Source of the DNA: Armigeres subalbatus
Lineage: Eukaryota > Arthropoda > Insecta > Diptera > Culicidae
Assembly (NCBI RefSeq): GCF_024139115.2
Contig: NC_085141.1
Span: 404,305,612 to 404,369,611 of the forward strand
Direction: 5' to 3'
DNA: 64,000 nucleotides
Below, in pieces: positions 10,919 to 21,789 of the stretch. A model generated the notes under the pieces. That model worked only from the letters and a program-made list of their open reading frames with translations. It searched no databases and was not told the origin of the DNA. Each line of letters opens with the position of its first letter. The stretch's first letter is position 1. The position numbers were made by a program, and so were the translations under genes.

Positions 10919-13916
10919 AGGATTTGGATTGGATTTGGATTAGATTTAGATTGGATTTGGATTGGATTTGGATTGGATTTGGATTGGATTTGGATTTGGA
11001 TTGGATTTGGATTGGATTTGGATTGGTATTGGATTGGATTTGGATTGGTTTTGGATTGGGTTTGGATTGGTTTGGATTGGTTTGGATTGGTTTGGATTGG
11101 TTTGATTGGTTTGGATTGGTTTGGTTGGTTGGATTGGTTTGGATTGGTTTGGATTGGTTTGGATTGGTTTGGATTGGTTTGGATTGGATTTGGTTGGTTT
11201 GGATTGGTTTGGTTGGTTTGGATTGGTTTGGATTGGTTTGGATTGGTTTGGTTGGTTTGGATTGGTTTGGATTGGTTTGGATTGGTTTGGATTGGTTTGG
11301 ATTGGTTTGGATTGGTTTGGATTGGTTTGGTTGGTTTGGATTGGTTTGGATTGGTTTGGATTGGTTTGGATTGGTTTGGATTGGTTTGGTTGGTTTGGAT
11401 TGGTTTGGATTGGTTTGGTTGGTTTGGATTGGTTTGGATTGGTTTGGATTGGTTTGGTTGGTTTGGATTGGTTTGGATTGGTTTGGATTGGTTTGGATTG
11501 GTTTGGATTGGTTTGGATTGGTTTGGTTGGTTTGGATTGGTTTGGATTGGTTTGGATTGGTTTGGATTGGTTTGGTTGGTTTGGATTGGTTTGGATTGGT
11601 TTGGATTGGTTTGGATTGGTTTGGATTGGTTTGGATTGGTTTGGTTGGTTTGGTTGGTTTGGATTGGTTTGGATTGGTTTGGATTGGTTTGGTTGGTTTG
11701 GATTGGTTTGGATTGGTTTGGATTGGTTTGGATTGGTTTGGATTGGTTTGGATTGGTTTGGATTGGTTTGGATTGGTTTGGATTGGTTTGGATTGGTTTG
11801 GATTGGTTTGGATTGGTTTGGATTGGTTTGGTTGGTTTGGATTGGTTTGGATTGGTTTGGATTGGTTTGGATTGGTTTGGATTGGTTTGGATTGGTTTGG
11901 ATTGGTTTGGATTGGTTTGGATTGGTTTGGATTGGTTTGGATTGGTTTGGATTGGTTTGGATTGGTTTGGATTGGTTTGGATTGGTTTGGATTGGTTTGG
12001 ATTGGTTTGGATTGGTTTGGATTGGACTTGGATTGGTTTGGATTGGTTTGGATTGGTTTGGATTGGTTTGGATTGGTTTGGTTGGTTTGGATTGGTTTGG
12101 ATTGGATGTGGATTGGTTTGGATTGGTTCGGATCTGGTTTGGATTGGTTGGATTTGGTTGGTTTGGATTGGTTTGGTTGTGTTTGGATTGGTTTGGATTG
12201 GTTTGGTTTGGTTTGGATTGGTTTGGATTGGTTTGGATTGGTTTGGATTGGTTTGGATTGGATTTGGATTGGATTTGGATTGGTTTGGTTGGTTTGGTTG
12301 GTTTGGATTGGTTGGATTGGTTTGGATTGGTTTGGTTGGTTTGGATTGGTTGGATTGGTTTGGATTGGTTTGGATTGGTTTGGATTGGTTTGGATTGGTT
12401 TGGATTGGTTTGGATTGGTTTGGATTGGTTTGGATTGGTTTGGATTGGTTTGGATTGGTTTGGATTGGTTTGGATTGGTTTGGATTGGTTTGGATTGGTT
12501 TGGATTGGTTTGGATTGGTTTGGTTGGTTTGGATTGGTTTGGATTGGTTTGGATTGGATTTGGATTGGTTTGGATTGGTTTGGATTGGTTTGGATTGGTT
12601 GGATTGGTTTGGATTGGTTTGGATTGGTTTGGATTGGTTTGGATTGGTTTGGATTGGTTTGGATTGGTTTGGATTGGTTTGGATTGGTTTGGATTGGTTT
12701 GGTTGGTTTGGATTGGTTTGGATTGGTTTGGTTGGTTTGGTTGGTTTGGATTGGTTTGGATTGGTTTGGATTGGTTTGGATTGGTTTGGATTGGTTTGGA
12801 TTGGTTTGGATTGGTTTGGTTGGTTTGGATTGGTTTGGTTGGTTTGGATTGGTTTGGATTGGTTTGGATTGGTTTGGATTGGTTTGGATTGGTTTGGATT
12901 GGTTTGGTTGGTTTGGATTGGTTTGGATTGGTTTGGATTGGTTTGGATTGGTTTGGATTGGTTTGGATTGGTTTGGATTGGTTTGGATTGGTTTGGATTG
13001 GTTTGGTTTGGTTTGGTTGGTTTGGATTGGTTTGGTTGGTTTGGTTTGGTTGGTTTGGATTGGTTTGGATTGGTTTGGATTGGTTTGGATTGGTTTGGAT
13101 TGGTTTGGATTGGTTTGGTTGGTTTGGATTGGTTTGGATTGGTTTGGATTGGTTGGTTTGGATTGGTTTGGATTGGTTTGGTTGGTTTGGATTGGTTTGG
13201 ATTGGTTTGGTTGGTTTGGTTGGTTTGGATTGGTTTGGTTGGTTTGGATTGGTTTGGATTGGTTTGGATTGGTTTGGATTGGTTTGGATTGGTTTGGATT
13301 GGTTTGGATTGGTTTGGATTGGTTTGGATTGGTTTGGATTGGATTTGGATTGGTTTGGTTGGTTGGATTGGTTTGGATTGGTTTGGATTGGTTTGGATTG
13401 GTTTGGATTGGTTTGGATTGGTTTGGATTGGATGTGGATTGGTTCGGATCTGATTTGGATTGGTTTGGTTTGAATTGGTTTGGATTGGTTTTGATTGTGT
13501 TTGGATTGGTTTGGATTGGTTTGGTTTGGTTTAATTTGGATTGGTTTGGATTGGATTTGGATTGGTTTGGATTGGTTTGGATTGGTTTGGATTAGATTTG
13601 GATTGGTTTGGATTGGTTTGGATTGGTTTGGATTGGTTTGGATTGGTTTGGATTGGTTTGGATTGGATTTGGATTGGTTTGGATTGGTTTGGATTGGTTT
13701 GGATTGGTTTGGATTGGTTTGGATTGGATTCGGATTGGATTTGGATTGGATTTGATTGGATTCGGATTGGATTCGGATTGGATTTGGATTGGATTCGGAT
13801 TGGATTTGGATTCGGATTGGATTTGGATTGGATTTGGATTGGATTTGGATTGGATTTGGATTGGATTCGGATTGGATTTGGATTTGGATTGGATTGGATT
13901 TGGATTGGATTGTTTG
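10919..13916 (+). repeat. 3-kb G/T-rich minisatellite, unit GGTTTGGATT
   Basis: The array is built almost entirely from a 10-bp unit GGTTTGGATT, with frequent shortened GGTTGG-type variants. Both edges (about 10919-11060 and 13725-13916) use an 11-bp unit TTTGGATTGGA instead. The forward strand has almost no C. Because the unit has no stop in any frame, three overlapping ORFs of 829-885 codons arise, encoding a 10-residue repeat such as WIGLDWFGLV; they are by-products of the repeat. GG dinucleotides every 3-5 bases could support two-tetrad G-quadruplexes. Two blocks about 1.32 kb apart share the same rare variants, showing internal duplication. Confidence 0.97.
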
Positions 13917-16255
13917 TTTTGGAATATTATTTCGATTTCATAATTACAATATATCACAAATGTGTATGAAACCTTATTAGATAGTGAAGTTGTTTGAATC
14001 TCACAACAATGTACTTTTTTAAATTAAATGAAACGCCCTATTTGTGAAAATAAAACAGCAGAAAAGAATCCTGGGCCGGTCGACTGAAAACTTGGGTAAA
14101 AAGTTGTGATTGAATATGAACATGCAGCCAGCACCCGGCAGCCGCAGCGTCATCATCGTCGACTTGGTTTTCCCCATTGAAGGCGGAACCACCCGGCAAA
14201 GGCAAGTTACTTGTGCCTTTCGGGTTTCTCCGGTTCATCATATGATGAGAGGAAATCAACTGACTGGACCCTTCTTGGCTTCTCAGGCAACTGCATCAAG
14301 TGCAAGCTGGGGGGGTTTTCTTACACATAGTTGGTCTATGTTGATCGGGAAGTTTGCATCAGCGGAAACTCGCACATTTTTTTTTTCTTGCATCTCGGTT
14401 CACCAGTTTTGCCTTGCGGGAAAACCCGAGATACCGACCGAATTTATATTCATGACATGACTATCAAAATTTTATAGATAAATATAATAAATTTTGCGAA
14501 GACACCGGTTTTCCATTCTCTTCGACCGACTGGCTGGTAAGAGTTTGGTTGGATTTTTTTCCAACAAGTAGCTGGGAAATGAATGTTAGTGCAATTCTGA
14601 GAACAATAATTTGGAGAAGTTGCACCTGGGAGAATCGTTTCCGGTGGAACTAGTTTGGTGCAAAATAGAGAATATTGGATTTTTTTTCTATTTCTGTCTC
14701 ATCGGTGTAATTTATCATCATTTCCATTGCAACTTTGAAACTCTTTTTATCATGCTGTTATTGTTACACCAGATGGGTCGATTCGTGTCATTTTCATCAT
14801 GCTGCAAACAGTGTTTTTTTTTTATTCAAAAGCCACATAATTAGGATTTAATGTTATGCAACATTTTCTAAAAACAAAAGCTCAAAATAGTTTTCTTAAA
14901 AAAATATGCCTAATAAAATTGTTTACTAGGTGCCTGTTTCTATTTTTTTCAAATCAATTTAGTAACTTTTTCCAATAGCTATGTTCAATAACATCACACA
15001 GGTTTCTGCGTGATTTTTAAACCTTCGTGCATGAAAAAAAAAAAAAAAACTTTGTGGCAATGAATATATAATTCTCAATGATATCGAAGAGTTCTTCAAA
15101 ACAAGTAATCCTGTCCCTTATGCTCGCACCAAAACAGCATTTGCAACAGCCCACTGGGGGTTGGTACTTTCCACATCACTATACGAGAGCAGCGAAAATC
15201 TTATGAAAAGTGACAGCTTACTTCGCCCCACGACGAGAAACAATGTTTTTCATTAGATTTGCAACGTCGCCAGCGTCCCACCGCACACTTCTACCGTCCT
15301 AACACGGCGGTGCTTCCCTCTAACGCAAGGATAATGCTTCAAGATCCTGCCAAGATGTCTCGGAACAATTTGTCTCCACCTTCCTTCACCTTGATGGTCC
15401 CCGGTGGGTTTCACTTCCCAGCCGGAGTAACACTTCCGCAGCTTCCCAACCCACACGCACTCGTATGCCAACGCGATGTCGGCCCCCGTTTTGATGAATG
15501 AGAATTTTATTTGGGAACAAATATTTTGCCATCTTTCGGCATCTCTTGGGAAGCACGAGACACGGTAAAAGTGGCGAGCCGCTTCGGAGCTTAAAACAGA
15601 GCCATCGCATTGACATTGAGTGACACATTCTGCTAGTGGATAGCGTCGCGCGGAATTCCCCCGGTCGGCACATTTAGAGCACGAGAGGGACGAGAGCAGT
15701 ATCAAATTTTATGAATTTATGAGACGGAGGCTGTGGAGTGTGCAATCGAGGCGAGCTTGCGGTCGGATCGGAGCTCTGTCTGTCAGAATGGATGGCTCTC
15801 TTCAGGACCGAATATGGCGAACTTGTACCCTGGCAAATGGCGAATGTTGCAGATGTTGGGGTTTATTTTACGCATAATGGTAGCGGCTTTGAATGATGAT
15901 CGCTTCCTGAGAGATAATAAGAAAGATGTGTGACCGAATGTGGGATTTGGATTGTGATGAATGATTGTTTCGGGATGCTTTTAGTTGAATAAGTATGTGA
16001 TGAATTGTCATATGGCTACCGTTGAGGTAGACGAGAAAGGTACCATACAGACGACGACGAAGGTACATATCACCACATTAGGGAAAACATTTGGATGTTT
16101 TTGGTAAACGAGGCCTGCCAAATATGGTCCAGGCTAGTAAATAGGAGGTCATCAAATGATCACACCGACCTTAATTTTTATACAATTAAAAAAATGTTTT
16201 TCTGTTGCCGATCAGAATTGATACATTATAAAATTCAATGATGATATAAAACAAT
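13917..16255. other. Noncoding region, apparently single copy
   Basis: After the minisatellite there is a mix of AT-rich DNA and more complex sequence (14100-14460 and 15120-15960). ORFs overlap on both strands there (for example 15253-15705 reverse and 15259-15501 forward), which argues against real coding. A poly-A run is at about 15035-15049. No domain, RNA gene or repeat boundary could be supported. Confidence 0.45.
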
Positions 16256-16260
16256 TTCAC

Positions 16261-16800
16261 ATGAAAATTTCGCCAGTAATGAATATACGGTACCTCCGTG
16301 TATTTGATCTGAGGCCGGAAGTTGAAGGCGAGAGTTTATCCCGGGTTCTTGAATTGTTTGGGAAAGTTGATCGCCTTGTCCGGTAAAAGTTCCCCTTGGA
16401 ATCAGTTCTGGGGCACCTATGCACAGGAGTCCGTGGTGTATACATGGAAGTTGGGAAAAGTATTCCGCCGTCAATAGATGTAGCAGGTCTGAAAGGAAGA
16501 ATATTTTACGACGGACTCCAGGACACATGCTTCCTTTGTCAAGCAGTAGGTCACCGGAGGGATTATTGTCCTCAGCGGAAGAAGCCCGAAAAACAAGTAC
16601 AGTGTACTTCATGTTCATACGCTGCCCTTGTTTCTGGAAATGAAAATAAGCAGGAATCGTCGGAAACCTCGGATGAGGACTTCATCGAAGTTCCGGAAGA
16701 AAATCCGAAATCAGAAAACCAGAAGCAGTCGGTTGTTCGTGAAAACACACATCAGGGGAAAAAATCGAAGGAAGACAGACGATGTTACTTTGGAGGAGGT
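16261..16800 (+). pseudogene. LINE ORF1 (gag-like) remnant with CCHC zinc knuckle
   Basis: The frame starts at ATG 16261 (KISPVMNIRYLRVF), has a stop near 16384, and continues open from 16396. It contains TGVRGVYMEVGKSIPP, a KGRIFYDGL segment and the zinc knuckle CFLCQAVGHRRDYC at about 16528-16570, followed by acidic and lysine-rich sequence. This order (RRM-like region, then a CCHC knuckle) is usual for ORF1 proteins of I/Jockey-type LINEs, which bind the element RNA. The in-frame stop and sudden end at about 16800, where a CTTCTCAC array begins, show it is broken. No matching ORF2 follows directly. Confidence 0.7.
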
Positions 16801-17215
16801 GGTAATCGGGATAAAGGAAGCTTCTTATTCTTCTTTTTATTTTTAATTCCCTACTTCGCGTTTCTCGTTTCTTACTTTTCGATTTTTATTTTTCACTTCT
16901 CACATTTCTCACTTTTTCTCAATTATTCCCATTCATTCTTCCTTCTCACTACTCACTTCGCACTTCACATTTCTCACTACTCATTTAATACTTCCTGGTT
17001 CTCATTTCTTCGCTTTCTTTGCTTCCTTGCCCTGATATAAGGTGAAAACCAGCAGGTTATCGTACTCTAATAAAATTACAAATACAATTACAATTTCTTG
17101 CGTCTTGTGTCGTTCCTCACTTCTCACTTCACGCTTTTCTGAGGATCTTTTTTCAACTATTCGGGCAAATGAGTCATTCGACCAAACGGCATTCGGCCAA
17201 TTTGCCTGACATCGA
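16800..17215. repeat. TTCTCACTTC array with CATTCGGCC terminal units
   Basis: From about 16830 to 17140 the sequence is a degenerate array of TTCTCACTTC-type units. It ends with GTCATTCGACCAAACGGCAT and CGGCCAATTTGCCTGAC at 17171-17210. The combination mirrors 6905-7310 and 21790-22380. It follows the gag remnant abruptly and probably truncates it. Confidence 0.65.
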
Positions 17216-17671
17216 GATTCAGATATGGACAATGGAACGCAATGTTACGGAATACTGACATGTAATGCTCTGCAAAATTGTAGCCCAGCTTATTCCAATA
17301 ATTTTTGCCAAATAAAAACTATTTTTTTGCATTCGATTTTTTGGAAAAGTCGTCTTCGGGTGACTTTTAGAGCTCAAAAAAATGCAACTTTTGATAGATA
17401 GATATGCTCAATATCTTTTGCCGATCAAAGTTATAAACATTTTTCTACCAAAATAACTTTTTTTTTCAAAAGTTGATATCTCCGGCAAACAAAAAAAAAT
17501 ATGTTTACACGGCATTCGAAAGAGCAACTTATATTCTTAATTATGTCCAAAAATTGGAGATATGTTATTTTTTCATCTCAAGTTTACCCAATTTTACTTA
17601 TGCCATATATATATATTTTTTTTTTCAAATGAATTGATTTAACTCGACAAAGGAAAAAGATACAGACGACG
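17216..17671. other. AT-rich noncoding stretch
   Basis: Poly-T and poly-A runs and AT dinucleotides (about 17605-17620) are present. Nothing else is recognised. Confidence 0.4.
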
Positions 17672-17984
17672 TTCTTATAGGGGTCTGGGTCATTTGGCAT
17701 AAAGTCATTTGGCATAACGCCATTTGGCATAAGGTCATTTGGCATAAAGGCCATTTGGCATAATGATCATTTGCCATAACGGACATTTGGCATAATTTTG
17801 AACTGCAAGAAAAGAGTGGGTCATTTGGCATAACGGACATTTGGCATAATTTCGAACTGTGAAAGCGAAAGGGATATTTCATGTAATGTTTAGCGTAGAT
17901 AAAGTAGGTCGAGGCTGTTTTCTGATAAATTTAGACTGATGGTAGACATTTTCGGGAGGAACGAAATAACAAAACGGCAGAATT

Positions 17985-19331
17985 ACTTCCGAGAGAGGGA
18001 TCACATCCATCATTGACTTATTCCGGCCACATGCCTACTTTTAAAGTAGGGATTACATCCACCATTGCTTCAATCCGGGCATGCGCCTTAAGACCGGATC
18101 AAATCCTCCATTGCCTTAATCCGGGGAAACGCCTAACTTTAAAAACTCAAGCAACACACTTGTCGTAGACGAGTTACTAAAACCAATCTAGTCACATATG
18201 AGTTATTGTAACCAAATCAATCTGAACTGTGCTTTTCGGGGAATCTATCATTGATTTATTCCCGACAAGAGCCTACTTATAAAGACGGAGTCACATCTAC
18301 CATTGCCATATTCCGGGCAGGGCATACTTTTAAAGAAGGGATCACATCCACCATTGCATTGCCACAATTCAGGCCACACACCTACTTTTAAAGAAGGGAT
18401 TACATCCACCATTGCTTCAATCCGGACAGGCGCCTACTTTTAAAGAACAAATCAAATCCTCCATTGCCATAATCCGTGCAATTTTTAAAGAAGGGATCAC
18501 ACCCACCATTGCCTCAATCCGGGCAAGCACCTTCTTTTAAAGAAGGAATCACATCCACCATTGTCATAATCTGGGCAAGTGCCTACTTTTAAAGAAGGGA
18601 TCACAACCACCATTGCTGCAATCCGGACAAGCGCCTACTTTTAAAGAACAAATCAAATCCTTCATTGCCATAATCCGTGCAAGCGCCAATTTAAAAAAAA
18701 AGGATTACATCCACCATTGCCTCAATCCGGGCAAGCACCTTCTTTTAAAGAAGGAATCACATCCACCATTGTCATAATCCGGGCAACCGTCTACTTTTAA
18801 AGAAGGGATCACACCCACCATTGCCTCAATCCGGGCAAGCACCTTCTTTTAAAGAAGGAATCACATCCACCATTGTCATAATCCGGGCAAGCGCCTACTT
18901 TTAAAGAAGGAATCACATCCACCATTGTCATAATCCGGGCAAGCGCCTACTTTTAAAGAAGGGATCATATCCTCCATTGCCATAATCAACGCAAGCGCCT
19001 ACTTTTAAAGAAAGGATCGCACCCACCATGGCTTAATCAGGGCATGCGCCTACTTTTAAAGAAGGGATCACTTCCACCGTTGCCTCAATCCGGGCAAGCG
19101 CTTTCTCTTAAAGAAGGAATCACATCCACCAGTATAATAATCCGGACAAGCGCCTACTTTTAAAGATGGAATCACATCATCCATTGCCATAATCCATGCA
19201 AGCGCCTACCTTTAAAGAAGGGATCGCTTCCACCATGACTTTAATCCGGGGAAGCACCTACTTTGAAAGAAGAGATCATATCCTCCATTGCCATAATCCG
19301 GGCAAGCACCTTTTTTTAAAGAAGGGATCAC
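17985..19331 (+). repeat. 52-bp satellite inside the foldback element
   Basis: The unit contains TTTTAAAGAAGGGATCACAT, CCACCATTGCCATAATCCGG and GCAAGCGCCTAC. Consecutive TTAAAG marks at 18901 and 18953 give the 52-bp period. Units vary in a few positions and some are truncated. The array resumes at 19641-19790 after an inserted element. The same unit in reverse orientation fills the foldback element at 46.3-48.4 kb. It is not a CRISPR array: the whole unit is conserved with no variable spacers. Confidence 0.9.
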
Positions 19332-19640
19332 CACAGATAACAGATATTTAGGCTAGAACACATTTTATTGAAAATCATGTGTAAACTTTTGAATTGATAA
19401 ACGTTGGCCATCTACTGCCACCTACTCAACTGATTACGGCAGTACATATGGATGCAGCTGAATAAAAACCGTCGATTGCAGCCAATGCATTTGACAGCCA
19501 CCTTGGGGCTGCGTTTTCAATAACAATGATCCTTGCGCCATCTCCAATCAATTGCCAAACGCGGTTAAAATACATTTGAATTAACGGTTGCGGATGTTTA
19601 CACACGTATCGGATGCCAGCCTCAATATCAGTTATCTGTG
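19332..19640. mobile_element. Small inverted-repeat element inserted in the satellite
   Basis: The 309-bp insert has 16-bp ends CACAGATAACAGATAT on the left and the complement of CACAGATAACTGATAT on the right. It interrupts a satellite unit and is flanked by GGATCAC (19325-19331) and AGATCAC (19641-19647), a 7-bp duplication with one mismatch. A reverse-strand ORF of 76 codons (19426-19656) runs through it and out of the element; it matches nothing I recognise. Confidence 0.7.
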
Positions 19641-20179
19641 AGATCACATCCTTCATTGCCCTAATACGGCCACACGCCTACTTTTAAAGAAGGTATCATA
19701 TCCTTCATTGCCATATTCCGGCCACACGCCTACTTTTAAAGAGGGGATTACATCCACCACTGCTCTCATCCGGGCATGCGCCTACTTTTGCATTGCATTG
19801 CAAATGAATTCTTTCCACGAGATGTTAATGTCTTTTTAATATTGTTATCGACGGGTGTTATATTTACTATTCCGGGGTGTTTCCCGCACCACTTAGTCAC
19901 AATTTAGACACGCAAAGACTAATTATGCCAAATGTCCGTTATGCCAAAAGACCCTTACTTTTGACGTTGGTTACAATTATGCCAAATGACCGTTATGCCA
20001 AATGGCCTTTATGCCAAATGACCTTATGCCAAATGGCGTTATGCCAAATGACTTTATGCCCAATGGCCCGCTCCCTTCTTATAGCAAAACACGCGTTTTG
20101 GAAAGCCCCAAAATTCTTCAGAAGGTGACATTCGTGAAAAATAAAAAATAAAAAAAAGTCAGATATAAAATATTCAAGA

Positions 20180-20325
20180 ACATTATTGTGCTCTTTTTCA
20201 GTGGAATATTATCACTGTCATAAGACAAGTTTAGCACAATTCCATTTAATACCTTCTACGTATACGTAGTCAAGTACAAGACACTGAAGACGACTTACAG
20301 TTGACAATATTGTTTTTAGAGACAC
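20180..20325. repeat. Degenerate copy of the MITE at 8599-8797
   Basis: It keeps CTGTCATAAGACAAGTTTAG, a CCATTTAAT segment and, in opposite orientation, CAAGTACAAGACACTGAAGACG, matching parts of the 8.6-kb element. The right inverted repeat is mostly lost. Confidence 0.6.
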
Positions 20326-20332
20326 CCTGACA

Positions 20333-20395
20333 TGGATCAGTAAAAATGTTCTAAATCAGTGAGCTTAAGAGCTACAGAAAAAAAATACGCCAAAG
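20333..20395. repeat. Left target duplication of a LOA derivative
   Basis: The segment from TGGATCAGTAAAA to ATACGCCAAAG recurs at 21339-21399 with a few differences in A-run length and one or two substitutions. The duplication may extend to about 20416 if an 8-base insertion is allowed. Confidence 0.8.
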
Positions 20396-21338
20396 GAAAG
20401 AAAGTTCAATGGCTGTTTGGCCACATTGAGAGTTGACGTAAAGTCAATGTCAACTTCTCTCCACGAACAGCCTAGATAGCCGTGTGGTGTCGGCAGCTGG
20501 TTATCTGGCTAAGAATAACATTACGGATTGCCTGTTCCAGTGGTAAAAGTCCACCATACAGGTGACCCCGGTGTGATGCGGCTTTATGCTTACCGTGCCT
20601 ACGAATGAATGGTTAGGGGGGTCTAATAAGAACCTAACCGCAAACGGAGCCTGTGAAGCACCAGGGCCCCCTTCACAGTATTTTAGCCCTCGCTGCGCTA
20701 ACCGGAGCTATGGCGTAGTTGACTTTTTATTTCTCCGAGATAATGGGCTACTCTTATTCAACCTCATCGTGAGGTTAAATAAGAGTGGGGTTATGAATAT
20801 GTGTTTTACTTAGTTTTCAACAAATTGTCACCTATATGGATTCGCATTATGCGTTTTTCACAGTATACTCTGTGTCTCGTCTTTGACGTTCGGCTTTGGC
20901 TACTCTTGTTCAATCTCAACGTGAGTGTGGGGTTATGAATATGTGTTTTACTTAGTTTTTCAACAAACTTCCACCTATATGGATTCGCATTATGCGTTTT
21001 TTTTACAATGTGCTTCGTGTTTGTCACCTATATGGATTCGCATTATGCGCTTTTCACAGTGGACTCTGTGTTTCGTCTTTGATGTTCGTCCATTGTTACG
21101 TCCTCTGTGTTTTTGTAACACCTCTCTTTAGTCCCTAGCTGAATGCGTGTGAGTCTCCATAATAGGCTTTCCTATAAATGGTTCCATTCTCCTTTCCAAC
21201 TTCACTTCCTCTTCCTTTCCCCTTTTTACTTCATTTTCCGTCAGGTAAATGATGAGAAAGGCCAGTGATGGCGATGGCACAAATCTCCTAAATTGAGGGG
21301 AACGTGCCTCCTGAGCCGACGTTCTGATACCTGATACC
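20396..21338 (+). mobile_element. Short non-autonomous derivative of the LOA element
   Basis: The last 120 bp (about 21225-21338) match the 3' UTR of the LOA copies: TTTTCCGTCAGGT, GGCGATGGCACAAATCTCC, GAGCCGACGTTCTGATACC. Motifs shared with the 5' end of the 35.7-kb LOA copy (GTGTTTCGTCTTTGA) occur at about 20871 and 21067. In between are two to three tandem blocks of about 165 bp, each with GGATTCGCATTATGCG and ATGAATATGTGTTTTACTTA. No ORF2 sequence is present. So the element looks like 5' leader repeats joined to the LOA 3' end, probably mobilised by LOA proteins. The flanking duplication at 20333-20395 and 21339-21399 shows it inserted as one unit. Confidence 0.8.
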
Positions 21339-21399
21339 TGGATCAGTAAAATTGTTCTAAATCAGTGAGCTTAAGAGCTACAGAAAAAATACGGCAAAG
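21339..21399. repeat. Right target duplication of the LOA derivative
   Basis: It follows the TGATACC tail directly and matches 20333-20395. Confidence 0.8.
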
Positions 21400-21785
21400 T
21401 TCATTGGAATTAGGTGCGCTACAATTTTGGAGAACATTTCATGTCAATATTCCATCGTGTAAAAAAATCTCTGGCATTTTCAAACAAATGGGTCGCTCTA
21501 TTTTTCGATAACTTTATACCAAGGGCCCATGTATCCAGAACAACTTTGTAGAACTTTTTTTTTTTTGAAGGAAAGTTTTGGCCGAAAATGCATCTTTTCT
21601 CGTTAATCTTGCAATATGGTGATAAAGGTAGAACGAATAAAAAGTGTTAAAGCTGTAGATTTATTATGTTTTATTTTTCACGAGAGTAACCTTCTGAAGA
21701 CTTTTGGGACTTTTCAAAGCGCATGTTTTGCTACAAAAAAACATTGACTTTTTTCTCTCTCTCTTTTTCTTTTTTATTTGAAAAA
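21400..21785. other. AT-rich noncoding stretch
   Basis: Nothing recognised apart from poly-T and CT-rich runs (21750-21775). Confidence 0.4.
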
Positions 21786-21789
21786 ATAT

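Larger units (their letters stand above)
17681..20075. mobile_element. Foldback element with subrepeat ends and 9-bp target duplication (MULE-like)
   Basis: The 2395-bp element is flanked by the direct repeat TTCTTATAG (17672-17680 and 20076-20084). Its ends are inverted and consist of tandem units of about 16 bp such as GTCATTTGGCATAAAG (left 17689-17850; right 19923-20068 in complement). The extreme ends read GGGTCTGGGTCATTTGG and, in complement, GGGAGCGGGCCATTGGG. The core is a 52-bp satellite. There is no transposase. A 9-bp duplication is the hallmark of Mutator-like elements (MULEs), which in Aedes include Muta1; the assignment to MULEs is inferred from TSD length only. Confidence 0.8.

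Noticed and set aside
10816..13969. Long forward ORFs of 829-885 codons and their reverse shadow
   Set aside because: They are translations of a 10-bp repeat that has no stop in any frame. Composition (W, G, L, D, F, V, I only) and equal openness of all three frames argue against coding.
15253..15705. 150-codon reverse ORF
   Set aside because: Two other ORFs overlap it in different frames, with no motif, splice pattern or repeat identity.
17985..19331. CRISPR-like regular repeats
   Set aside because: The 52-bp unit is conserved throughout, with no spacers, and sits in a eukaryotic foldback element.
19426..19656. Reverse ORF of 76 codons in the satellite insert
   Set aside because: It crosses the insert boundary into satellite DNA and has no recognised motif.
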